Part shown: piece by piece, positions 6,074 through 14,003 of the stretch
How the letters are laid out: every line of letters begins with the position of its first letter
Numbering within the stretch: position 1 is the stretch's first letter
NCBI GenBank assembly: GCA_946623765.1
Contig: CAMORL010000019.1
Span: 1-16,830, forward strand
DNA length: 16,830 bases
DNA from: an uncultured Clostridia bacterium
Lineage (GTDB): Bacteria > Bacillota_A > Clostridia > Christensenellales > CAG-138
Direction: 5' to 3'
Program-made: the position numbers and the translations under genes
Notes under the pieces: model-generated
What the model saw: the letters and a program-made list of their open reading frames with translations, nothing else
Databases searched by the model: none
What the model was told of the DNA's origin: nothing

Positions 6074-7603
6074 ATGAAGAAGATGGTAACCATGTTCGCT
6101 CTGCTGCTGGCAGTTCTGATGCTGTTCGCGGCTTGCAGCGGCAACAAGACGGAAGCGCAGAAGGGTCCGCGTACGGACATCAATCTGCAGCTGTATCAGG
6201 AGCCGACGCATCTGGATCCGCATTACAGCACCAGCACCTATGACATGGCGGTCATGTATCAGATTTACGACAATCTGTTCGAGATCGTCAACGGCGACTA
6301 CGAGAATCCGCAGCCTTCTCTTTGCGAGAGCTTCGAAGTGAATCCCGACTCCACCGAGTACATTTTCCACATCCGTCAGAATGTCAAGTGGCAGAACGGC
6401 GATATCCTCAATGCGGACGACGTCGTGTTCTCGCTGAACCGCATGCGTGCTTCCGCAGTCACCCAGATGCGCGTCAGCTTCATCGCGGACGTTCAGAAGG
6501 TGGACGATTACACCGTCAAAGTCACCAACCAGTACAGCGCACCGCGTCTTCCCGCGCTGCTTGCAACGGCGAGCATGAGCATCGTGAACAAGAAGCTGGT
6601 CGAACAGTACGGCGACAAAGCACGCGAAACGATCGTCGGCACCGGCGCATATAAGCTGGACCGCTGGGAACCGGGTCAGGGCATGGTTCTGACTGCGTAT
6701 GAAGAAGGCTGGCGCGGTTCGCCCAAGATCAAGACGATCAACTACACCGTTATGAGCGATATGACCGCGGCGCGTGTTGCGCTGCAGAACGGCGACCTCG
6801 ATATGTACGTCTGCACCACGATCGAGGACAAGAACTTCTTTATGGACAACGCAAATTATGTCGGCGGTCCGGTCACGATCTCCAGCACCACTTCTCTGAT
6901 GATGAACACCAAGAAGGGCGTTCTGGCAAACGAGAAGGTCCGTGAAGCAATCGAATACGCGATCGACGCAAATCAGGTCAATCTCGCATGCACCGGCGGT
7001 CTTGCGGACACGGCGATCTCGATCTTCCCGTCCGACGCGCAGGGCTTTACCACCGAAGTTCCGCAGTATGAGTACAACGTGGAAAAGGCAAAGGAACTGC
7101 TGAAGGAAGCCGGCTATAACGGCGAACCGATCGGTCTGATGTACAGCACCACCGCAGCGAAGACCACTGCATGGGCGACCAGTGTACAGGGCTTTTTGAC
7201 CGCGGCAGGCATCAATGTGCGCATGGACGGCGTTGATACCGCAACGGCATATTCCCGCGCGGCAACGTATGACTACGATATGTGCTACTACGAGTACACC
7301 GTCAGCCTCGCGAACCCCGCAACGGCTATCTGGGGTCTGTTCCGCTCCGACGGCGCATATAACGCGGCGCAGTACACCACCGAAGACCTCGATCTCCTGT
7401 GCCTCGGCGCAATCGCGGCGCCCGATGCGGCAACGCAGCGCGGCTATCTCGAGACGATCAACAAGATGACGCTCGACGCATGCCTGTATGTTCCGATGTT
7501 CCAGAACAACACCTACTATTTCGCAACGAAGGGTCTCACCGGCATGGATCTTGAACCGCTGTGCGGTTGGTCCAAGGTTTGCTACGCTTCCTGGGAAGAG
7601 TAA
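6074..7603 (+). CDS. ABC transporter substrate-binding lipoprotein, family 5 (Dpp/Opp type), 509 aa
   Basis: A lipoprotein signal is clear: MKK, a hydrophobic stretch, and the lipobox LFAAC with Cys21 as the lipidated residue. The mature protein should be anchored outside the membrane. The body has family 5 landmarks, including [18 protein letters not shown] near residue 50 and [18 protein letters not shown] near residue 195. The length is normal. Family 5 proteins bind peptides, but also nickel chelates, oligosaccharides, opines and other compounds, so the ligand cannot be named. Because the gene lies inside a keto-acid catabolic operon rather than among peptidases, the ligand is probably the compound degraded. 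AAGGAG precedes ATG by about 11 bp. A strong hairpin follows the stop codon and may raise its mRNA level above that of the permease genes. Confidence 0.93.
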   Translation: MKKMVTMFALLLAVLMLFAACSGNKTEAQKGPRTDINLQLYQEPTHLDPHYSTSTYDMAVMYQIYDNLFEIVNGDYENPQPSLCESFEVNPDSTEYIFHIRQNVKWQNGDILNADDVVFSLNRMRASAVTQMRVSFIADVQKVDDYTVKVTNQYSAPRLPALLATASMSIVNKKLVEQYGDKARETIVGTGAYKLDRWEPGQGMVLTAYEEGWRGSPKIKTINYTVMSDMTAARVALQNGDLDMYVCTTIEDKNFFMDNANYVGGPVTISSTTSLMMNTKKGVLANEKVREAIEYAIDANQVNLACTGGLADTAISIFPSDAQGFTTEVPQYEYNVEKAKELLKEAGYNGEPIGLMYSTTAAKTTAWATSVQGFLTAAGINVRMDGVDTATAYSRAATYDYDMCYYEYTVSLANPATAIWGLFRSDGAYNAAQYTTEDLDLLCLGAIAAPDAATQRGYLETINKMTLDACLYVPMFQNNTYYFATKGLTGMDLEPLCGWSKVCYASWEE

Positions 7604-7616
7604 TTGATGCAAAAAA

Positions 7617-7650
7617 GAGCTCCGGCGTGCCGCAAAGCACGCCGGAGTTT
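7617..7650 (+). terminator. Intercistronic hairpin after the binding-protein gene (attenuating terminator or mRNA stabiliser)
   Basis: An 11-bp perfect stem (7620-7630 with 7637-7647, CTCCGGCGTGC and complement) has a 6-base loop and is extended by two G-U pairs and one A-U pair. It is followed by only three T, then C and G. It lies 14 bp after the binding-protein stop and 75 bp before the next start. Partial termination or 3' end protection would give more binding protein than permease, as in many importer operons. Confidence 0.75.
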
Positions 7651-7724
7651 CGGGACGATTCCGATTGACTGCAACCTCGGGCGATCCGACTGCCCGAACG
7701 ACTCTGCGGAATGGAGAACACATT

Positions 7725-8708
7725 ATGCTGAAATACGTGATCAAACGCATCCTGTTGATGATACCGACCATGCTGATCGTTACGGCACTGGTATTTCTGC
7801 TTATCAACATCACGCCTGTGGAACCCGCACGCATCATTCTCGGAACCGACGTATCGGAGGAACAGGTTGAAAATCTGAACCGTGAACTCGGTTTCTATGA
7901 TCCGCTGCCGGTGCGGTATTTCAACTGGCTGAAAAACGCGGTACAGGGAAATTTCGGGAATTCCTACTACACAAACCGAGGTGTTATGGAAGAAATCATG
8001 TCCCGGTTCCCGTATACGCTGAAACTGTCACTTTTGAGTCTCGGACTGTCTATCCTGATCGGCATCCCGCTCGGCGTGTTCTGCGCCACAAAGCAGTATT
8101 CCATCGGCGATCATATCCTTTCGGTTCTGTCGATGGGCCTCGGCGCGATTCCGATCTTCTGGCTGGGACTGCTGCTGCTTCTGGAGTTTTCCTCCAAGCT
8201 CGGCTGGTTCCCTGCGGGCGGCGTCACTAAGGGAGGATGGCTTGCGTGGGTTTTGCCGACGATTACGCTTGCGCTCGGCAATACCGCAAGCTATCTCCGG
8301 TATACCCGCTCCGTCATGCTGGACAGCATCCGTCAGGACTATATCCGCACTGCCCGCGCAAAGGGCTGTTCGGAAGCGGCGGTCACATGGAAACATGCGT
8401 TCCGCAATTCAACGCTTACGCTGATCACGATCACCGGCACAACGCTGTCTGCGCTGATGGGCGGCGCGATCGTCGTGGAACAGGTGTTCACGATCCCCGG
8501 ACTGGGCGTGATGATCGTTACCGCCATTCAGCGAAAGGATATTCCCGAGGTCATGGGCGCGCTGGTGTTCCTTGCGCTGTTCTTCCTGATCATGATGCTG
8601 ATCGTTGACCTTTTATATGCCGTCGTCGATCCGCGTCTCAAAGGACGCTTCGCCGTGAGCGCCAAAAAGCCCAAAAAGCATGCCGCGGCAGGGAAGAAGG
8701 TGGCATAA
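7725..8708 (+). CDS. ABC transporter permease, DppB/OppB type, 327 aa
   Basis: The first transmembrane helix starts at MLKYVIKRILLMIPTMLIV, followed by the extracytoplasmic segment with FNWLKNAVQGNFGNSYYTNRGVME typical of DppB proteins. The EAA-type cytoplasmic loop GCSEAAVTWKHAFRNS (about residues 212-227) contacts the ATPases. About six membrane segments are visible. I chose ATG at 7725 because GGAGA lies 8 bp upstream and translation then begins at the conserved membrane helix. A TTG 20 codons earlier would add a non-conserved tail and has no ribosome site. It forms the membrane channel with the next gene product, driven by the two ATPases downstream. The stop codon abuts the next ATG. Confidence 0.93.
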   Translation: MLKYVIKRILLMIPTMLIVTALVFLLINITPVEPARIILGTDVSEEQVENLNRELGFYDPLPVRYFNWLKNAVQGNFGNSYYTNRGVMEEIMSRFPYTLKLSLLSLGLSILIGIPLGVFCATKQYSIGDHILSVLSMGLGAIPIFWLGLLLLLEFSSKLGWFPAGGVTKGGWLAWVLPTITLALGNTASYLRYTRSVMLDSIRQDYIRTARAKGCSEAAVTWKHAFRNSTLTLITITGTTLSALMGGAIVVEQVFTIPGLGVMIVTAIQRKDIPEVMGALVFLALFFLIMMLIVDLLYAVVDPRLKGRFAVSAKKPKKHAAAGKKVA

Positions 8709-9575
8709 ATGAAAAAGACAAGAGGCAACAGCATCTGGAAGGAGCTTTTCCTCCGGCTGATCCATAACAAACGCGCGATCTTCGCTATGGCGATCCTTTT
8801 GCTGCTGATCCTGATCGTGATCTTTGCGGATCTGATCATTCCGTATTCGAAGGCGGTCGATCAGAACATCCTGGACCGTTTCACGCGTCCGAACAGCAGC
8901 CATTGGTTCGGAACGGATAAGTACGGCAGAGACCAGTTTGCCCGAACGATCCACGGCACGCGCATCTCGCTTCTGATCGGCTTCGGATCCGCTACCATCG
9001 CAGCGATCCTCGGCACGACGATCGGCGTAGCGGCGGCGTATTTCGGCGGCAAGGTGGACAACATCATCTGCCGCATCCTCGATATCTGGATGGCGATGCC
9101 GTCGCTTTTGGTGACGCTTGCGATCATCGCAGGCCTGGGGGTAGGCATACCGCAGACGATCTTTGCGCTTGCGTTCGGCGCAACGCCCGGATTTGCGAGA
9201 ACGCTGCGCGCGGCGGCACTGAGCGTTGCAAGTCAGGAGTTCATCGAGTCTTCGGTGGCGCAGGGCGCATCCCACGGACGGATCATGCTGCACGATCTCG
9301 TGCCGAACGTGATCTCGCAGATACTGATCCAGTTTACCATGAACGTTTCATACATGATTCTGCTCGGCTCCACGCTGTCGTTCCTCGGTCTCGGCGCACA
9401 GCCGCCGACGCCGGAATGGGGCGCAATGCTTGCGGAAGGTCTGCAGGATTATCAGTTCTATCCGTATCTGGTCATGTTCCCGGGCATGTTCCTTGCGCTG
9501 ACAGCGCTTGCGATCAACATTTTCGGCGACGCGCTGCGCGACGGCTTTGACCCGAAACTGAAAGGGAGGGCATGA
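8709..9575 (+). CDS. ABC transporter permease, DppC/OppC type, 288 aa
   Basis: This is the second permease of the importer. A first membrane helix at about residues 23-45 is followed by the DppC hallmark HWFGTDKYGRDQFARTIHGTRISLLIG. It then has further helices and an EAA loop, EFIESSVAQGASHGRIMLHDLVPN (about residues 178-201). The C-terminal GDALRDGFDPKLKGR tail is also characteristic. The start codon directly follows the stop of the previous gene (TAAATG), with only AAGGTGG as ribosome site, so the two are translationally coupled. The stop overlaps the next gene's first possible start as ATGA. Length and topology are normal. Confidence 0.94.
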   Translation: MKKTRGNSIWKELFLRLIHNKRAIFAMAILLLLILIVIFADLIIPYSKAVDQNILDRFTRPNSSHWFGTDKYGRDQFARTIHGTRISLLIGFGSATIAAILGTTIGVAAAYFGGKVDNIICRILDIWMAMPSLLVTLAIIAGLGVGIPQTIFALAFGATPGFARTLRAAALSVASQEFIESSVAQGASHGRIMLHDLVPNVISQILIQFTMNVSYMILLGSTLSFLGLGAQPPTPEWGAMLAEGLQDYQFYPYLVMFPGMFLALTALAINIFGDALRDGFDPKLKGRA

Positions 9576-9577
9576 GC

Positions 9578-10579
9578 ATGAGCGAAAAACTGCTGGAAAT
9601 CAAGGACCTTAAGGTTCGTTACGTGGTCGGAAAGGAAGTGTCCGAAGCCGTCAACGGCATATCGCTGACGCTGAACAAGGGTGAAACGCTCGGGCTCGTC
9701 GGCGAGACCGGCGCAGGCAAAACGACGACCGCGCTTTCGATCATGAACATGCTCCCGCAGTACGTTTCCCGCGTGGAAGGCGAGATCCTGTTCCACGGTA
9801 AAAACGTGCTGAAGATGAAAAACCACGAGCTGCGAAAGATTCGCGGCAAGCAGATCTCCATGGTGTTTCAGGACCCGATGACGAGCCTGAACCCGGTGTA
9901 TCGCGTGGGAGAACAGATCGGCGAGGTGCTTTCGCTGCACGAAGGCAAAATGCCGAAGGAAGAACTCAGAAAGCGCGTCGGCGAGATCCTCGAAATGGTC
10001 GGCATTCCTGCGGCGAGGCAGGACGAATATCCGCACCAGTTTTCCGGCGGCATGAAGCAGCGCGTCATCATCGCGATTGCGATCGCGTGCCGTCCCGAGC
10101 TTCTCATCGCCGATGAGCCGACGACCGCGCTGGACGTTACGATCCAGGCGCAGGTGCTGGACATGATGCAGGAACTGCGGGATTCTCTGAACTCCTCGAT
10201 TCTGATGATCACGCACGATCTCGGCATCGTTGCAAGCTTTTGCGACAAGGTCGCGATCATGTATGCCGGCGAGATCGTCGAATACGGTACGCTCGAAGAT
10301 ATCTTTGACCGGACGAAGGCGCATCATCCGTACACGGAAGGACTGTTCAACGCGATCCCGAACCTGAACGTGATCACACCGCGTTTGAATCCGATCCACG
10401 GACTTACGCCGGATCCGACCGAACTGCCGAAGGGGTGTAAATTCCATCCGCGCTGTCCGTATGCGACCGACGCGTGCAGGGAAGGCGCTGTTCCGGTACT
10501 GACCGAAGGCGAGCACAGCATCATGTGCCGTCGGGTGAAGGACCGTTTTAAGCAGGCAGAAAAGGAGGAACAGGCATGA
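9578..10579 (+). CDS. ABC transporter ATP-binding protein, DppD/OppD type, 333 aa
   Basis: This is the first of two ATPases powering the importer. The motifs are complete: Walker A GETGAGKT (residues 42-49), Q-loop Gln98, signature FSGGM (155-159), Walker B LLIADE with Asp179/Glu180, and H-loop His213. The C-terminal extension has the oligopeptide-transporter cysteine motif GCKFHPRCPYATDAC. I prefer ATG at 9578 because GGGAGG at 9564-9569 is 8 bp upstream. The ATG at 9572, which overlaps the previous stop, would be only 2 bp from it; the difference is two residues. The gene overlaps the next one by ATGA at 10576-10579, so both ATPases should be made in equal amounts. Confidence 0.94.
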   Translation: MSEKLLEIKDLKVRYVVGKEVSEAVNGISLTLNKGETLGLVGETGAGKTTTALSIMNMLPQYVSRVEGEILFHGKNVLKMKNHELRKIRGKQISMVFQDPMTSLNPVYRVGEQIGEVLSLHEGKMPKEELRKRVGEILEMVGIPAARQDEYPHQFSGGMKQRVIIAIAIACRPELLIADEPTTALDVTIQAQVLDMMQELRDSLNSSILMITHDLGIVASFCDKVAIMYAGEIVEYGTLEDIFDRTKAHHPYTEGLFNAIPNLNVITPRLNPIHGLTPDPTELPKGCKFHPRCPYATDACREGAVPVLTEGEHSIMCRRVKDRFKQAEKEEQA

Positions 10580-11550
10580 GCGTTCCCGTGATCGAGTGTA
10601 TCGAATTAAAAAAGTATTTTGACACGCCGTTCGGCAAGCTGCACGCAGTCGACAACGTCAGCTTCAAACTGGAGGCGCACAAGACGCTCGGCATCGTCGG
10701 CGAATCCGGCTGCGGCAAGTCTACCCTCGGACGCACGATCCTCGGACTTCATAAGGCGACGTCCGGCAAGGTGCTGTTCGACGGACGTGAGATTCAGGAT
10801 CTTCCGGCGAAGCAGATGAAGCCGCTGCGCAAGGAGATGCAGATCATCTTTCAGGATCCGTATTCCTCGCTGAACCCGCGCGATACGGTTTCGCAGATCA
10901 TCGCGCAGCCGATCCGCATTCAGGGCATTCTGAAAACGCCCTCCGAGATCGACGCGCGCGTGCAGGAACTGATGGACATCGTGGGACTCGGCAAGCGCTT
11001 TGCGAACACGTATCCGCATGAAATGGACGGCGGACGCAGACAGCGCGTCGGCATTGCCCGCGCGCTTGCGATGAATCCGAAGTTCATCGTTTGCGACGAG
11101 CCGGTTTCCGCGCTGGACGTTTCGATTCAGGCGCAGATTCTGAATCTGATGATGGATCTGCAGGATCAGATGGGATTGACCTATCTGTTCATCACGCACA
11201 ATCTTGCGGTTGTAAAGCACATTTCCGACGACATCGCCGTGATGTATCTCGGACAGATGGTCGAAAAGTCGGAGACGGAAGCGCTGTTCAAAGACCCGCT
11301 GCATCCGTATACGCAGGCGCTTCTGAAGGCGATCCCGATTCCGGAGATCGGACACCGCAACAGCATCAAAAATGTGCTGAAGGGCGAGGTTACCTCACCG
11401 ATCGAGCCGAAGCCCGGCTGCCGGTTCGCACCGCGCTGTCCCTATGCGACGGATGCGTGCCGCAGCGTGGAACCGCAGCTCAAGGAAGTAAAGAAAGGGC
11501 ACTTCGTCGCGTGTCATCTGTTCGACGACGCGAAGGAATGCACTGAATGA
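10576..11550 (+). CDS. ABC transporter ATP-binding protein, DppF/OppF type, with DGGRR signature, 324 aa
   Basis: This is the second importer ATPase. Walker A is GESGCGKS (residues 42-49), Q-loop Gln93, Walker B FIVCDE with Asp174/Glu175, and the C-terminal cysteine motif GCRFAPRCPYATDAC. The ABC signature, normally LSGGQ-like, reads EMDGGRRQR, with Asp151 in place of serine. The same change occurs in a group of clostridial and thermophile OppF-like proteins as I recall, so it is probably a lineage variant rather than damage. In heterodimeric ATPases it could make one ATP site weaker. AGGAGG is well placed before ATG. The stop overlaps an ATG at 11547, but the real start of the following thiolase is the GTG at 11580. 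Confidence 0.93.
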   Translation: MSVPVIECIELKKYFDTPFGKLHAVDNVSFKLEAHKTLGIVGESGCGKSTLGRTILGLHKATSGKVLFDGREIQDLPAKQMKPLRKEMQIIFQDPYSSLNPRDTVSQIIAQPIRIQGILKTPSEIDARVQELMDIVGLGKRFANTYPHEMDGGRRQRVGIARALAMNPKFIVCDEPVSALDVSIQAQILNLMMDLQDQMGLTYLFITHNLAVVKHISDDIAVMYLGQMVEKSETEALFKDPLHPYTQALLKAIPIPEIGHRNSIKNVLKGEVTSPIEPKPGCRFAPRCPYATDACRSVEPQLKEVKKGHFVACHLFDDAKECTE

Positions 11551-11579
11551 TATGGAAAGACGGAAAGGAGAAAACTGAC

Positions 11580-12779
11580 GTGCGAGAAGTAGTTTTTGTG
11601 GACGGAGCACGCTCCGCATTCTGCAATATGGGCGGAGGGCTCAGAGATCTGTCCGCCACCGAGATCGCCGGATTTGTCATCCGGGGGCTTGTGGAAAAGA
11701 GCGAGATTCTGAAGCGCGGCAAGGTGGACGCCCTGCTTGCGGGAAACGCGCTGCGCGACATGAAATCCATGGATCCGGCGCGCTATGCGGCATTGGCCGC
11801 GGGACTTCCGGAGGAAACGGAAGCGCATTACGTTGAAATGCAGTGCGGCAGTGCGATCACCGCGATCAACCATGCTGCGGCAATGATCGGCAGCGGATAC
11901 GGGGACGTCATGATCGTCGGCGGTATGGAATCGTACAGCACCATGTGCATCGACTTTTCCATGAACATCCCGCCGTATACGCTGACTCCGCCTATCCCGA
12001 TCACGCCGAGACTGGCACCGCAGAAGGAAGAGGACATCCCCATGACGATGGTCAGCGACAAGATGGCAAAGGTCTGGGGCGTCACCCGCGAAGAAGCGGA
12101 CGCATACGCGCTGCGCTCCCAGAAGCGGCTTGCGGCGGCATATGAAAAGGGTATCACGGGAAACGAGATCATCCCGTTCACGATCCCCGCAACGCGTAAA
12201 ACGCCCGAGATCGTCATCAATCGCGACGAGTTTCCGCGCCCCGATTCCACGCTCGAAGGGCTTGCAAAGCTTCGCTGCGTGCATCCGGACGGCGTGACCA
12301 CCGCAGGCAATGCGTCCGGTCGAAACGACGGCGCGGCATTCGTGCTGATGATGAGCGCGGAAAAGGCGAAGGAACTGGGCTATACGCCCTATGCCCGCTG
12401 GATCATGGGCGCGGACGTCGGCGTACAGCCGAGCCTGATGGGCATCGGACCTGCGCGGTCCAATCTCATCGCGCTGAAGCGTGCGGGACTTTCCGTCGGC
12501 GACATGGACGTCATCGAATGCAACGAAGCGTTTGCGGCACAGCAGCTTTCCGTCATCCGGGAAATGGAAAAACAGGCGGGCGTCACGATCGACCAAAACA
12601 AGTGGAATCCGAACGGCGGAGCGATCGCGATCGGACATCCGAACGGCGCATCCGGCGCGCGCATCTGCATGTTCGCCATGAAGGAACTGGAGCGCACGGG
12701 CGGACGGTTCGGTCTGTTCAGCTCCTGCTGCGGCGGCGGACACGGCACGACAACAATCATTGAAAATCTGAGAAAGTAA
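11580..12779 (+). CDS. Thiolase (acetyl-CoA acyltransferase), first of a tandem pair, 399 aa
   Basis: This thiolase should cleave a beta-ketoacyl-CoA with free CoA, or run in reverse. The nucleophile Cys89 lies in VEMQCGSAIT, the same position as in well-studied thiolases. NEAFAAQQ, His353 in GGAIAIGHPNGASG, and Cys383 in CCGGGHG complete the active site. I chose GTG at 11580, with AAAGGAG 9 bp upstream. It gives exactly 399 aa, the same as its neighbour, and begins at the conserved REVVFVDGARS strand. An ATG at 11547 would add 11 non-conserved residues. The protein is very similar to the next one throughout and shares a 42-nt identical DNA block with it. The substrate is unknown, but acetoacetyl-CoA or a slightly longer ketoacyl-CoA fits the pathway. 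Confidence 0.93.
   Translation: MREVVFVDGARSAFCNMGGGLRDLSATEIAGFVIRGLVEKSEILKRGKVDALLAGNALRDMKSMDPARYAALAAGLPEETEAHYVEMQCGSAITAINHAAAMIGSGYGDVMIVGGMESYSTMCIDFSMNIPPYTLTPPIPITPRLAPQKEEDIPMTMVSDKMAKVWGVTREEADAYALRSQKRLAAAYEKGITGNEIIPFTIPATRKTPEIVINRDEFPRPDSTLEGLAKLRCVHPDGVTTAGNASGRNDGAAFVLMMSAEKAKELGYTPYARWIMGADVGVQPSLMGIGPARSNLIALKRAGLSVGDMDVIECNEAFAAQQLSVIREMEKQAGVTIDQNKWNPNGGAIAIGHPNGASGARICMFAMKELERTGGRFGLFSSCCGGGHGTTTIIENLRK
12278..12319 (+). repeat. 42-nt block identical between the two thiolase genes (copy 1)
   Basis: This stretch is identical to 13487-13528 and encodes RVHPDGVTTAGNASG-type residues next to the active site. All codon third positions match across the block, while the flanks differ at many silent sites. 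That suggests local gene conversion or strong selection after tandem duplication. Confidence 0.85.
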
Positions 12780-12791
12780 GGAGGAGCGGAT

Positions 12792-13991
12792 ATGGATATC
12801 GTCATCGTAGACAGCGTACGCACACCTTTCGGCAACTTCGGCGGCACGCTGAAGCAGTTTACGGCGGCGGATCTCGGCACGATTGCCGTGAACGCCCTTC
12901 TGAAAAAATCCGGCATCCTCGAACGCGGTACGGTCGACCATCTGGTCTGCGGCTGTGCGCTCGGCGACGCCAACACCAAAGCGCTCGCGCGCTACATCGT
13001 TCTGCAGTCCGAACTGCCCACGGAAACGTCCGGTACGTTCGTCGAGATGCAGTGCGGCAGCGCGATCACGAGCCTCAATCATACCGCGTGGCTGATGCAG
13101 GCAGGTATGGCGGAAGTCGCGATCGTCGGCGGCATGGAATCGTACAGCACGCTGACCGCAAAGTTCCCGATGTCGCGTCCGCAGTACGCACTGATCCCGC
13201 CGTATCCCATCGCGCAGGGTCTTACGCCCAATGCAGAACGCAATGTGGACATGATTACCGTCAGCGACAAGATGGCGGTCAAGTGGAATATCTCCCGCAC
13301 GGAAGCGGACGAATACGCGCTGCGCTCGCAGCAGCGTCTGGCGGCGGCGTATGAAACCGGCATCGCCGGCGCGGACATGGTCGGCGTCACGATCCCCGCA
13401 ACGCGCAAAACGCCGGAATACGTCGTGGACAAGGACGAATTCCCGCGTCCGAACTCCACCATGGAAGGTCTTTCAAAGCTTCGTCCCGTGCATCCGGACG
13501 GCGTGACCACCGCAGGCAATGCGTCCGGGCGCAATGACGGCGCGGCGTTCCTGCTCGTCATGACCGCCGAAAAAGCAAAGGAACTCGGTTATACGCCGAT
13601 CGCCCGCTGGGTCGGCGGCGCGCACTGCGGCTGCCGGGAAGATTATATGGGCATCGGACCTGCGCTGTCGAACCTCAAAGCTTTGAAGCTTGCCGGGCTT
13701 ACGGTCGACGATCTTGATGTGATCGAGTGCAATGAAGCGTTTGCCGCGCAGCAGCTTTCCGTCATCAGGGAGATGGAAGCGCAGACCGGCAGGACGATCG
13801 ATCAGGGCAAGTGGAACCCGAACGGCGGCGCGATCGCGATCGGTCATCCGAACGGCGCTTCCGGCGCGCGCATCGCGATGTTCGCCATGAAGGAACTGAT
13901 CCGAAAAGGCGGTCGCTACGGTGTGATCTCGTCCTGCTGCGGCGGCGGTCACGGAACCACGGCGATTCTCGAAAATCTGATGAGATCATAA
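12792..13991 (+). CDS. Thiolase (acetyl-CoA acyltransferase), second of a tandem pair, 399 aa
   Basis: This is the second thiolase, 12 bp after the first, with AAGGAGG before ATG. The active-site set is intact: Cys88 in VEMQCGSAIT, NEAFAAQQ, His352 in GGAIAIGHPNGASG, and Cys382 in CCGGGHG. The protein is collinear with the first thiolase, and the C-terminal halves are nearly the same by eye. They differ most in the first 80 residues and around residues 115-145, where NFGGTLKQFTAADLG and the PMSRPQYALIPPYP loop replace different sequence. The loop lies in the region that covers the active site in thiolases, so the two may accept different acyl chains. They could also assemble as mixed tetramers. 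Which one makes or cleaves acetoacetyl-CoA cannot be decided here. Confidence 0.93.
   Translation: MDIVIVDSVRTPFGNFGGTLKQFTAADLGTIAVNALLKKSGILERGTVDHLVCGCALGDANTKALARYIVLQSELPTETSGTFVEMQCGSAITSLNHTAWLMQAGMAEVAIVGGMESYSTLTAKFPMSRPQYALIPPYPIAQGLTPNAERNVDMITVSDKMAVKWNISRTEADEYALRSQQRLAAAYETGIAGADMVGVTIPATRKTPEYVVDKDEFPRPNSTMEGLSKLRPVHPDGVTTAGNASGRNDGAAFLLVMTAEKAKELGYTPIARWVGGAHCGCREDYMGIGPALSNLKALKLAGLTVDDLDVIECNEAFAAQQLSVIREMEAQTGRTIDQGKWNPNGGAIAIGHPNGASGARIAMFAMKELIRKGGRYGVISSCCGGGHGTTAILENLMRS
13487..13528 (+). repeat. 42-nt block identical between the two thiolase genes (copy 2)
   Basis: This is an identical copy of 12278-12319 at the equivalent codons of the second thiolase gene; see copy 1 for its meaning. 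Confidence 0.85.
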
Positions 13992-14003
13992 GGAGGAAAC
14001 AGT

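Noticed and set aside
7665..7724. TTG at 7665 as the permease start.
   Set aside because: The extra 20 residues are polar and unlike DppB N-termini, lie just after the hairpin, and have no ribosome site. ATG 7725 has one.
6065..7837. A long open frame of about 590 codons on the minus strand, opposite the binding-protein gene.
   Set aside because: It is the antisense shadow of a well-supported gene. It has no recognisable domain or ribosome site, and similar long open antisense frames occur opposite other genes here (for example 11514-13082) because of the GC-rich codon use.
11547..11579. ATG at 11547 as the thiolase start, overlapping the ATPase stop.
   Set aside because: The added 11 residues are not thiolase-like and the good AAAGGAG site lies inside them, 9 bp before GTG 11580. 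That start also gives the same length as the paralogue.
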